A stretch of 6,627 nt of DNA, taken from an uncultured Aquimarina sp. (GTDB lineage Bacteria > Bacteroidota > Bacteroidia > Flavobacteriales > Flavobacteriaceae). Below are positions 1-6,297 of the stretch, piece after piece. Position 1 is the stretch's first letter; every line of letters begins with the position of its first letter. Made by a program: the position numbers and the translations under genes. Location: contig CALGNG010000368.1 in assembly GCA_937958735.1 (NCBI GenBank), positions 1 to 6,627 of the forward strand, in the 5' to 3' direction. Below the pieces are notes generated by a model. The model worked only from the letters and a program-made list of their open reading frames with translations. It had not been told where the DNA came from and did no database searches.

Positions 1-1
1 A

Positions 2-280
2 TCTTCTTATGCTGATGCTACATTATTTGTTATAAGGCTTAACTATACAAAGAAAGGCATGTTGGAATTGGTTAATGCTAAACATAAATCTGGTGAGTTA
101 AGAAATATTAGTTACTTATTGAATTTTTATAAAGCGAATAATAGTTATGGCTATGGTTACGGCTATGGTTACGGCTACGGCGCGTATGGAAATTCATATC
201 ATGAATCGTATAAAAAGAAAACACTTCTAGGTAAGTTAAAAGATAAATTAAAAAGCTTGGGGCTTTCAAAAAGATCTTAA
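2..280 (+). CDS. wzc: Wzc-type polysaccharide biosynthesis tyrosine autokinase, C-terminal fragment
   Basis: The frame is open to the left edge, so only the last 92 residues are present; the Met codon at 59 is internal, not the start. Seen: the segment YADATLFVIRLNYTKKG followed by an Asn-containing 'N-I-S-Y-L-L-N' strand matches the end of the P-loop kinase domain of BY-kinases, downstream of Walker B. It is followed by a tyrosine cluster (six consecutive Tyr-Gly pairs at 146-181, then A-Y-G and two more tyrosines; nine in all) and a lysine/leucine-rich tail ending in SKRS. Family knowledge: Wzc is an inner-membrane co-polymerase/kinase that autophosphorylates C-terminal tyrosines, and its phosphorylation cycle controls polysaccharide polymerisation and export. 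The transmembrane, Wzz and Walker A parts must lie off the left edge. It is 35 bases upstream of the ABC permease gene and in the same orientation, so a role in the same export route is inferred. The family call is strong; substrate is unknown. Confidence 0.85.
   Translation, partial: SSYADATLFVIRLNYTKKGMLELVNAKHKSGELRNISYLLNFYKANNSYGYGYGYGYGYGAYGNSYHESYKKKTLLGKLKDKLKSLGLSKRS
146..181 (+). repeat. In-frame tandem repeat encoding (Tyr-Gly)6
   Basis: A 12-base unit, TATGGTTACGGC, occurs twice in perfect tandem (152-163, 164-175), flanked by a half unit TATGGC (146-151) and TACGGC (176-181). A further degenerate copy TATGGA follows at 185-190 after one Ala codon. Every unit is a multiple of three, so gain or loss of copies would leave the frame intact and only change the number of Tyr-Gly pairs. 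The array is locally richer in G and C than its surroundings. Confidence 0.9.
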
Positions 281-315
281 AGAATTTTTAAATAACGCGC
301 ATCAAAATAAAAGTT

Positions 316-1200
316 GTGAAAGACGAACAGTGGTTGTATACAATATCCTCTAAGAAAAAGCTAATCGATTTAAATTTTAAAGAAATTTGGAGATATCGCG
401 ATTTGGTATTGTTGTTTGTGAAACGCGATGTTATAACGCTATACAAACAAACTGTTTTGGGACCTTTGTGGTATTTAATACAGCCTTTAATAACGTCAGT
501 TATTTTTACTGTTATTTTTAATGGAATAGCAGAAATAAAGGTAGGAGAAAGTATAAATCCTTTTCTGTTTAATTTAGCAGGAATAACTATTTGGAATTAT
601 TTTTCAGAATGTTTGAAAGGAACAAGTGATGCCTTCAAAAAAAATCAAGGTATTTTTAGTAAAGTTTACTTTCCTAGAGTGATTATGCCTTTAACAACTG
701 TTATTTCAGCACTTTTAAAATTTGGAATTCAATTCCTTATATTTATTGGGTTTTATATTTATTTCTCACTAAATGGGGAAGCGGGAACATTAGCTCTTGC
801 TGATATTTGGTTGTTTCCAATTTTAGTTATTTTAATGGGAATGTTAGGTCTAGGTTTGGGAATGATTATTTCCTCTATGACTACAAAATATAGAGACTTA
901 ACTTTTTTAGTAAGTTTTGGGGTACAACTGTTAATGTATATTTCTGCTGTAATGTATCCAATAGGAGTAGCAACAGAGAAAATCTCTAATAATTTTCCTA
1001 AAATAGCTGGTATTATTAACCCTATAATAGAGAATAATCCTTTAGCAGGAGTTGTAGAAACATTTAGATATTTATTTTTATCACAAGGATCGTTTTCTAC
1101 ATCTAGAGTTTTAATAACAATGTCTGTTAGTATAGTTATAGCCTTAATAGGTTTAATCATCTTTAATAAAACAGAGAAAAGCTTTATTGATACTGTATAA
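316..1200 (+). CDS. wzm: ABC-2 type polysaccharide export permease (Wzm/TagG-like)
   Basis: This is a 294-residue inner-membrane subunit of an ABC exporter that moves lipid-linked polysaccharide from the cytoplasmic to the periplasmic face. Seen: a short cytoplasmic N-terminus with W25 and YRDL (27-30), the amphipathic segment KQTVLGPLWYLIQPL (44-58) characteristic of Wzm/TagG/KpsM-like permeases, and about six hydrophobic spans near residues 52-70, 83-99, 122-150, 165-187, 195-217 and 264-284. A conserved KYRDL loop lies at 191-195 and an NPLAGVVETFRY stretch at 241-252. Length is normal for the family. The start is GTG; an in-frame stop at 289-291 rules out a much longer protein, no nearby in-frame ATG exists, and the conserved N-terminal motif needs this start. 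There is no Shine-Dalgarno, only an A-rich leader. The gene ends three bases before its ATPase partner, so co-translation is expected. Family call is firm; the glycan exported is not known. Confidence 0.93.
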   Translation: MKDEQWLYTISSKKKLIDLNFKEIWRYRDLVLLFVKRDVITLYKQTVLGPLWYLIQPLITSVIFTVIFNGIAEIKVGESINPFLFNLAGITIWNYFSECLKGTSDAFKKNQGIFSKVYFPRVIMPLTTVISALLKFGIQFLIFIGFYIYFSLNGEAGTLALADIWLFPILVILMGMLGLGLGMIISSMTTKYRDLTFLVSFGVQLLMYISAVMYPIGVATEKISNNFPKIAGIINPIIENNPLAGVVETFRYLFLSQGSFSTSRVLITMSVSIVIALIGLIIFNKTEKSFIDTV

Positions 1201-1203
1201 TAT

Positions 1204-2454
1204 ATGAAAGATGTTATTTTAAAAGCTGAAAATATATGTAAGCAGTACCGATTAGGGTTGGTTGGAACTGGTACTATTAGTCATGATTTAAATCGTTGGT
1301 GGCATAGTATAAGAGGCAAAGAAGACCCATATTTAAAAGTAGGCGAGTCTAACGATAGATCAATCAAGGGTTCTTCAGAATATGTGTGGGCTCTAAAAGA
1401 TATAAATTTTGAAGTTAAAAGAGGAGAAGTACTTGGTATTATTGGGAAAAATGGTGCAGGAAAATCTACACTTTTAAAAATATTATCTAAAGTTACTGGA
1501 CCAACAACAGGTAAGATTAAAACTAAAGGTCGTATCGCCTCTTTACTAGAAGTGGGAACAGGTTTTCATGGGGAAATGACTGGTCGAGAAAATGTGTACC
1601 TAAATGGTGCCATTTTAGGAATGACTAAAAAAGAAATTAACTCTAAAATTGAAGAGATTATCGAGTTTTCTGGCTGTCAGCGGTATATAGACACCCCTGT
1701 TAAACGTTATTCTTCAGGGATGACGGTAAGATTGGCCTTTGCTGTAGCTGCTTTTTTAGAACCAGAAATATTGGTTATAGATGAAGTGTTAGCTGTTGGA
1801 GATGCTGAATTCCAAAAGAAGGCAGTAGGGAAAATGCAAGATATAAGTAAAGGAGAAGGACGTACAGTGTTATTTGTTAGTCATAATATGGCAGCAGTTA
1901 AAAACCTTTGCGACCGGGGACTTTTAATGGAGTATGGACAAATTAAATTTAGAGGAGAGATTAACGAAGTGGTAGATGAGTATCTTAAAAAAGATGGTTC
2001 TATTACCTTTTTTAGAGATTTAAAAGACGTAAAAAGAGCACCACAATCTAAAAGTGTTATGCGTTCTGTAACGATTTTGTCTGAAGATAATGAAGTAAAA
2101 ACAGGAGAAGATTTAACATTAAGAATTCATTTCGATAAAACACAGCTTAAAGAAATAACATTAGGATATCTAATTAAAGATGAATTAGGAGCAAATGTTT
2201 GTGCTGCTAATACACAGCAACACGACATAAAATTTACAGTAGGAGAAAAAGATTATATAGATTTTGAATTAGAACGTTTGCCGCTTAATCCAGGGAAATA
2301 TTCAATATCTCTATACTTTGGAAACGGAACTTATGATGTAGATGTAATAGACGAAGCTACTTATTTTCAGGTGTTTTGGCCCAGAGATATAAATGTTATT
2401 GCTCCTCAAAAAAAATGGGGGAAATTGCATATTGCTACTAAATGGAATTATTAA
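1204..2454 (+). CDS. wzt: ABC exporter ATPase with C-terminal glycan-recognition domain (Wzt-like)
   Basis: This 416-residue cytoplasmic ATPase partners the permease just upstream. Seen: an N-terminal strand, then an insertion of roughly 45 residues (about 17-60, WW-rich) before the P-loop. Walker A is GKNGAGKST (81-89), with EVGTGF (116-121) where a canonical Q-loop would sit. The ABC signature is the variant YSSGM (169-173), Walker B is ILVIDE (189-194), and the H-loop histidine is H227 in SHNM. These variants are typical of the Wzt/TagH/KpsT exporter group. Residues from about 283 to 416 form a separate beta-strand-rich region ending in TKWNY, the position and size of the Wzt C-terminal domain. 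In E. coli O9a-type systems that domain binds the capped non-reducing end of the O-antigen and so couples export to chain completion. Inference: this transporter also reads a specific glycan feature. Total length agrees with Wzt proteins that carry this domain, not with the shorter KpsT type. The start ATG follows the wzm stop by three bases. Confidence 0.93.
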   Translation: MKDVILKAENICKQYRLGLVGTGTISHDLNRWWHSIRGKEDPYLKVGESNDRSIKGSSEYVWALKDINFEVKRGEVLGIIGKNGAGKSTLLKILSKVTGPTTGKIKTKGRIASLLEVGTGFHGEMTGRENVYLNGAILGMTKKEINSKIEEIIEFSGCQRYIDTPVKRYSSGMTVRLAFAVAAFLEPEILVIDEVLAVGDAEFQKKAVGKMQDISKGEGRTVLFVSHNMAAVKNLCDRGLLMEYGQIKFRGEINEVVDEYLKKDGSITFFRDLKDVKRAPQSKSVMRSVTILSEDNEVKTGEDLTLRIHFDKTQLKEITLGYLIKDELGANVCAANTQQHDIKFTVGEKDYIDFELERLPLNPGKYSISLYFGNGTYDVDVIDEATYFQVFWPRDINVIAPQKKWGKLHIATKWNY

Positions 2455-2455
2455 G

Positions 2456-3406
2456 ATGATGCAAGAAAAACAAATAAAAAAATGCATTTTATGCCATTCT
2501 GAAGCCATTGTTTTAGAACAGCTATTAGAAACAAAACATTTAATAGAATTATATCAATTACAATTTGGTTTTGATATTAGTAGTGAGTTTTCAAATAATA
2601 AAACAATAGAGTTTGTAAAATGTAAAAACTGTCAATTACGATTTTTTGAAACCGCTTATGCTGGTAGTGGTGAGTTTTATGAGGAACTTCAATTGAATAG
2701 AAAAGTTTACTATAATCCAGATCGAGAAGAATTCACATATTCTAAAGATTTTATAGCAAAAGACGATTGTGTTTTAGAAATAGGATCTGGAAGTGGTTTC
2801 TTTGCAGAAAAAATAGAAAGTAAAAAATATATAGGTTTAGAATATAATGACAAAGCCATAGCAGATGCTAAAAGCAAAGGGATAGAACTTATGAAATCTA
2901 GTGTAGAAGATTACGCAAAAAATAGTAAAGAACAATACGATGTCGTGTGTTCGTTTCATGTTTTAGAGCATGTAACGAGCCCGTATGAGTTTATTAAAAG
3001 TTCTGTAGAATTGCTAAAAGAAGGAGGTAAAATGATTATTTCTGTTCCTTATAACGCATCTCACTTAACTAATAATGTTAATCATGTATTAAACTTGCCG
3101 CCTCATCACGTGAGTAGATGGGATAAAAAAACATTAGAAAAAGTCGCTAATATCTTTAATTTAGAGATTGTAGCAAGTAAAAATCACTTTGTAGAAAAAA
3201 CATCTAAAAAGAATTACTTAAAAGAACAGATGTTAACCAAGGCATTAAATATTACACATCCCAAAAATAAAGCTTTAATAGAACCGCAAAAACTAGCAAA
3301 AATAAAACGTATTACAGATGCGTTAATAAATAAATTGAAGCTCTTTAAGTATACAAAAGAGGAGAATATGGTTGGAGAGAATATAACCTACGTCTTTAAA
3401 AAATAA
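2456..3406 (+). CDS. Class I SAM-dependent methyltransferase with N-terminal Cys4 zinc-ribbon-like region
   Basis: It probably methylates a sugar or sugar-nucleotide of the polysaccharide. Seen, counting from ATG 2456: two CxxC pairs, CILC (10-13) and CKNC (56-59), which can form a zinc ribbon. SAM-binding motif I is VLEIGSGSGFF (106-116), with acidic E129 at the end of the next strand. The YDVVCSFHVLEHV motif lies at 161-173 and a PPHHVSRW segment at 215-222; the latter is common in methyltransferases acting on sugars and related small molecules. The frame stays open upstream to an ATG at 2393 inside wzt, but those extra 21 residues do not resemble the family and lie within another gene. ATG 2456 (316 aa) or the adjacent ATG 2459 (315 aa), one or four bases past the wzt stop, is therefore preferred. 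No Shine-Dalgarno is visible. Position right after a Wzt with a glycan-binding domain suggests chain modification, perhaps capping. The fold is certain; the acceptor and methylation site are unknown. Confidence 0.88.
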   Translation: MMQEKQIKKCILCHSEAIVLEQLLETKHLIELYQLQFGFDISSEFSNNKTIEFVKCKNCQLRFFETAYAGSGEFYEELQLNRKVYYNPDREEFTYSKDFIAKDDCVLEIGSGSGFFAEKIESKKYIGLEYNDKAIADAKSKGIELMKSSVEDYAKNSKEQYDVVCSFHVLEHVTSPYEFIKSSVELLKEGGKMIISVPYNASHLTNNVNHVLNLPPHHVSRWDKKTLEKVANIFNLEIVASKNHFVEKTSKKNYLKEQMLTKALNITHPKNKALIEPQKLAKIKRITDALINKLKLFKYTKEENMVGENITYVFKK

Positions 3407-3413
3407 AACAATA

Positions 3414-4610
3414 ATGAAAGTACTTATTTGGACAGACTCATTTCCAAATTATTCCGAAACCTTTATTAGAAATCAAATAACAAATCTAATAGACAGAGGA
3501 ATAGAAGTATTTATTTATACAGATAAAAAAGAGCTAAATAATCTTAAAGCTATTAACCATCTTAAAGCGTACGACTTAATTAATAAAGTTGTCGATGAAC
3601 AAGATGTAGTACCTAAAAATACTATTTATAGAGTTATAAAAGCTCTATTTATAATACTCAAGGTATTATTTGCAAAAAACGGAAAGTACTATTTAAGAAC
3701 ATTAAATAAGAATAAATTTGGGCATAAAGCAACGACTTTGCGTTATTTCTATTTTGTACATTTTTTAATTAAAAATAAAATAAACGTGTTGCATGCACAT
3801 TTTGGAACAAACGGAAGAAAACTCGTTTTCGCCAAGCAAATAGAACTTCCAGTAAAACTAATCTGTACATTTCATGGGTACGATATTCGTATGGGAGAAA
3901 CAAGTAACAAATCCTTTTATGAAGGATTATTTACTTATGCAGATCATATTATTTCAATATCTAACTATAATGAGACGAAGCTATTAAGTTTCGGGTTAGA
4001 TAAAAGTAAAATAGTGAATATAAATAACGGTGTTAAAGTACCGGAAGACATTGCAAAAAGAAAACAAGAAGACGTTATAAAAATCCTTTCTGTAGGACGA
4101 TTAGTTAATGAAAAAGCATATCACTTAGCATTACAAGCAATAGCGAAAATAAAAAAAGAAAACCCAAAACTTAATATAGAATATAGTATTGCGGGCGATG
4201 GTAATTTAAAAGAAGAATTAGAGACATTGGTAACTGAGCTGCAAATTGAAAACAACGTTATATTTCATTTGTACCAAGAATCGCCAGTAATTTTTAAACT
4301 TATAGAACAAGCAGATTTTTTATTAGTAACAAGTATAAAAGAAGCTATGCCAACTGTTATTTTAGAAGGTTTTTCAAGAGGATTACCAGTAGTAGCAACT
4401 AATGTGGGGTCTATTAAAGATGTAGTAATAAATACAGAAACAGGAGTATTGGTCGAGCCAACAGAAGAATCCGTATATAAAGGGTTGTCTACTATGTTAG
4501 AGAATAAAGCGCAGTGGAAACAATTCGGAATAAACGGAAGAGCGCTTGTAAACGCAAATTATAACGAAGACAAGCAAATAGAAAAAATGATAACTTTATA
4601 TAAGAGTTAA
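3414..4610 (+). CDS. GT4-family glycosyltransferase (GT-B fold, WcaL-like)
   Basis: This 398-residue retaining glycosyltransferase would transfer a sugar from a nucleotide donor to the growing lipid-linked glycan at the cytoplasmic face. Seen: an N-terminal MKVLIWTDSFPNYSETFIRNQI strand-helix typical of the WcaL/AmsK-like group; HAHFG (127-131) and TFHGYDIR (152-159) in the acceptor-side Rossmann domain; VGRLVNEK (227-234) opening the C-terminal domain; GDG (261-263); and the EX7E motif with E310 and E318 in KEAMPTVILEGF, followed by GLPVVATNVGSIKDVV. There is no signal peptide or membrane span. The complete domain set and normal length indicate an intact enzyme. It starts seven bases after the methyltransferase stop in an A-rich gap and is very likely co-transcribed. 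Donor and linkage cannot be told from sequence. It could add an early or a repeat-unit sugar. Confidence 0.92.
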   Translation: MKVLIWTDSFPNYSETFIRNQITNLIDRGIEVFIYTDKKELNNLKAINHLKAYDLINKVVDEQDVVPKNTIYRVIKALFIILKVLFAKNGKYYLRTLNKNKFGHKATTLRYFYFVHFLIKNKINVLHAHFGTNGRKLVFAKQIELPVKLICTFHGYDIRMGETSNKSFYEGLFTYADHIISISNYNETKLLSFGLDKSKIVNINNGVKVPEDIAKRKQEDVIKILSVGRLVNEKAYHLALQAIAKIKKENPKLNIEYSIAGDGNLKEELETLVTELQIENNVIFHLYQESPVIFKLIEQADFLLVTSIKEAMPTVILEGFSRGLPVVATNVGSIKDVVINTETGVLVEPTEESVYKGLSTMLENKAQWKQFGINGRALVNANYNEDKQIEKMITLYKS

Positions 4611-4623
4611 CATACGTTTTAAT

Positions 4624-5445
4624 ATGAATGTAAAGAAATTAAAAATATTAGCAGTTTTAGTCAATTACGGAGACGAACAAATCAATTATTTGTCTCAAGT
4701 TGTCAATGCTCTAAAACATTATGTTAACTATGAAGTAACAGTAATTGTAAACTCTAATATTCCATTAAGTATAGAAAATGTAGATACAGTTAATGTTATT
4801 ACTCTAGACGATTACCAATTACTACCACTAACTTGTAGAAAAGTAATTTGGGATAATAGAAACGATTACGACATCTTTTTGTTTGGCGAAAACGACCATT
4901 TGTTTTTAGAAAAACATATAGATAAGCATATCGAGTACAGTAAAATACTCCCTAAAAATAGAATAACAGGATTAATACAATACGAAGAAAATGATAAAGG
5001 TCGCTATTATCCAGGATATCACTTAGATTTTGAATGGGATTTTAATTCAGTAGAAAAACATGGCGGAAAAGTATTTGCACATTTTTCTAATTTACATCAA
5101 GCCACCTTTCTTTTAACAAAAGCACAATTGCTTCATGTGGGGCAAAAGTTTGACTTTATAGAATTAGTAGACGATATTACATTACCAATCCGAATTAAAA
5201 ATAAAGTAAAAAGAACATTAGGGTTAAAAGTAGAATGCCCTAATTTATACAGCGTAAAATGTAAAGTAAATACAGATGTATATAAATATGCTGGAATGAA
5301 AAAAATGATATGTATTTCAGAATTCGAAGACAATTTAATTCATCATTTACCAAATATTTATATAGAAGGGTTAAAGGGACGAAACAAGTTGCGATCAGAT
5401 TCAGATAAAATGCAAAACGCATTACAAAAACTACTAAGCGAATAG
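4624..5445 (+). CDS. Putative GT-A-like glycosyltransferase, family not recognised
   Basis: This 273-residue soluble protein is not one I can place in a named family. Seen: an N-terminal beta strand KILAVLVNYG (7-16), a second strand VTVIVNSN (38-45), and the segment DYDIFLFGENDHLF (81-94), where END (89-91) sits as a DxD-like metal/nucleotide site would in a GT-A fold. Also present are YYPGYHLDFEWDF (128-140), an aromatic- and acid-rich stretch; a HQATFLLTKAQL segment (158-169) like the acceptor-side region of GT-A enzymes; and HHLPNIYI (240-247) near the C-terminus. There is no signal peptide or membrane span. It lies between a GT4 gene and a GT2 gene with gaps of 13 and 12 bases, which supports a role in building the same glycan. 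An alternative is a non-catalytic or modifying protein with a GT-A-like fold. That it is a real gene is nearly certain; the enzyme class is a moderate inference. Confidence 0.65.
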   Translation: MNVKKLKILAVLVNYGDEQINYLSQVVNALKHYVNYEVTVIVNSNIPLSIENVDTVNVITLDDYQLLPLTCRKVIWDNRNDYDIFLFGENDHLFLEKHIDKHIEYSKILPKNRITGLIQYEENDKGRYYPGYHLDFEWDFNSVEKHGGKVFAHFSNLHQATFLLTKAQLLHVGQKFDFIELVDDITLPIRIKNKVKRTLGLKVECPNLYSVKCKVNTDVYKYAGMKKMICISEFEDNLIHHLPNIYIEGLKGRNKLRSDSDKMQNALQKLLSE

Positions 5446-5457
5446 AATTATAAGTAT

Positions 5458-6297
5458 ATGCAGTTTTCTCTAATAGTACTTTCTAATACAACAAGCGAAG
5501 CTATAGTGTCTATGAATTTAGAATGCTTTAATAGTTTTATAGCTAGTGCTAAGTTAGTACAAGTTGATTACGAGATTATTTTAGTAGAAAGCAATAAAAA
5601 AAGTAAATACGAATACCCAGTAGAGCAACTAAAAATAGTAACACCAGATGCATCATTTAACTTTCATAAGTTTTTAAATATAGGGATACAAAATGCAACA
5701 GCAGACTATTATATACTAAGCAATAACGATGTGGTGTACGATGTGAATTGGCTTAAAGAGTTACTTAAAGTACGGGATTTAAACCCAGAAATAGACTCGT
5801 TTTCACCGTATGATGTTTTAGCTAATAAAACCCCAAAAGAAACCATAGAAACACAAGATTATATTTTAGGATATAAAATACAAAGACATCTAACAGGCTG
5901 GTGTTTAGTGGTGAGCAATAAGGCTATAAATACCATAAAAAAGCTAGACGAACGCTTTAGTTTTTACTATACCGATAACGATTATGCCATGTCATTAATA
6001 AAGTATAATTTTAAACATGCGTTGGTTACAAAATCGATAGCACACCATTTAGAAAGTGTAAGCAGTAAAAATATTAGAGAAAAGAAACCATTTAAGTTAA
6101 ATCCAAAAACACCAAAATACATTATAAGTGAAAATTGGACTTGGGTTTTAGAAAATGAAAAAATGATAGAAGACCTCATTACGTTTCATAACAAATGGGG
6201 AAGTAGAAAAGTGGTTAAACTAAAACTATTAATCGCTAAGCAATTTAGTAAATTAGGTTTAGGCTATTTTAATAGATTTATACTAGTAAGCAGATGA
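5458..6297 (+). CDS. GT2-family glycosyltransferase (GT-A fold)
   Basis: This 279-residue predicted inverting glycosyltransferase acts in the cytoplasm on the same glycan. Seen: N-terminal strand FSLIVLSN (3-10); YEIILVES (38-45), the usual 'hEhIvVDn'-type strand; FNFHKFLNIGIQNATADYYILSNNDV (67-92), which is the typical GT2 run into the metal-binding motif, here NND (89-91) in place of DxD; TGWCLVVSNKAIN (146-158), the conserved acceptor-side strand and helix; DERFSFYYTDNDYAMSL (164-180) with acidic D173/D175 as candidate catalytic base region; and AHHLES (195-200). The C-terminal basic segment (about 245-279) may contact the membrane, but I see no clear transmembrane span. It starts 12 bases after the preceding gene, and its TGA stop is shared with the next start codon (ATGA). 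Family is well supported; donor sugar and linkage are unknown. Confidence 0.85.
   Translation: MQFSLIVLSNTTSEAIVSMNLECFNSFIASAKLVQVDYEIILVESNKKSKYEYPVEQLKIVTPDASFNFHKFLNIGIQNATADYYILSNNDVVYDVNWLKELLKVRDLNPEIDSFSPYDVLANKTPKETIETQDYILGYKIQRHLTGWCLVVSNKAINTIKKLDERFSFYYTDNDYAMSLIKYNFKHALVTKSIAHHLESVSSKNIREKKPFKLNPKTPKYIISENWTWVLENEKMIEDLITFHNKWGSRKVVKLKLLIAKQFSKLGLGYFNRFILVSR

Noticed and set aside
252..266. Possible hairpin AAAGC-loop-GCTTT near the end of wzc, considered as a terminator
   Set aside because: The stem is only five pairs, mostly A-T, lies inside the coding sequence and is followed by A-rich sequence, not a T tract.
281..315. Intergenic gap between wzc and wzm, searched for a Bacteroidota promoter
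   Set aside because: No TAnnTTTG -7 element or -33 TTG-type element is seen. The gap is short and A/T-rich, which fits read-through transcription.
759..1160. 133-codon open frame on the - strand inside the permease gene
   Set aside because: It lies wholly antisense to a clearly conserved membrane protein. Its sequence has no recognisable domain and its length is explained by the AT-rich hydrophobic codons opposite.
2393..2455. Longer N-terminus for the methyltransferase starting inside wzt
   Set aside because: The extra 21 residues are low-complexity Leu/Lys/Asn translated out of frame from wzt. The zinc-ribbon region that begins the family follows ATG 2456/2459 directly.
2311..2508. Short - strand open frame across the wzt/methyltransferase junction
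   Set aside because: It is antisense to two well-supported genes, with a Phe/Ile/Ser-rich composition typical of the reverse of A-rich coding sequence and no start-region support.
5133..5422. Two overlapping - strand open frames within the GT-A-like gene
   Set aside because: They are mutually overlapping, antisense to an intact operon gene, and show no motifs.
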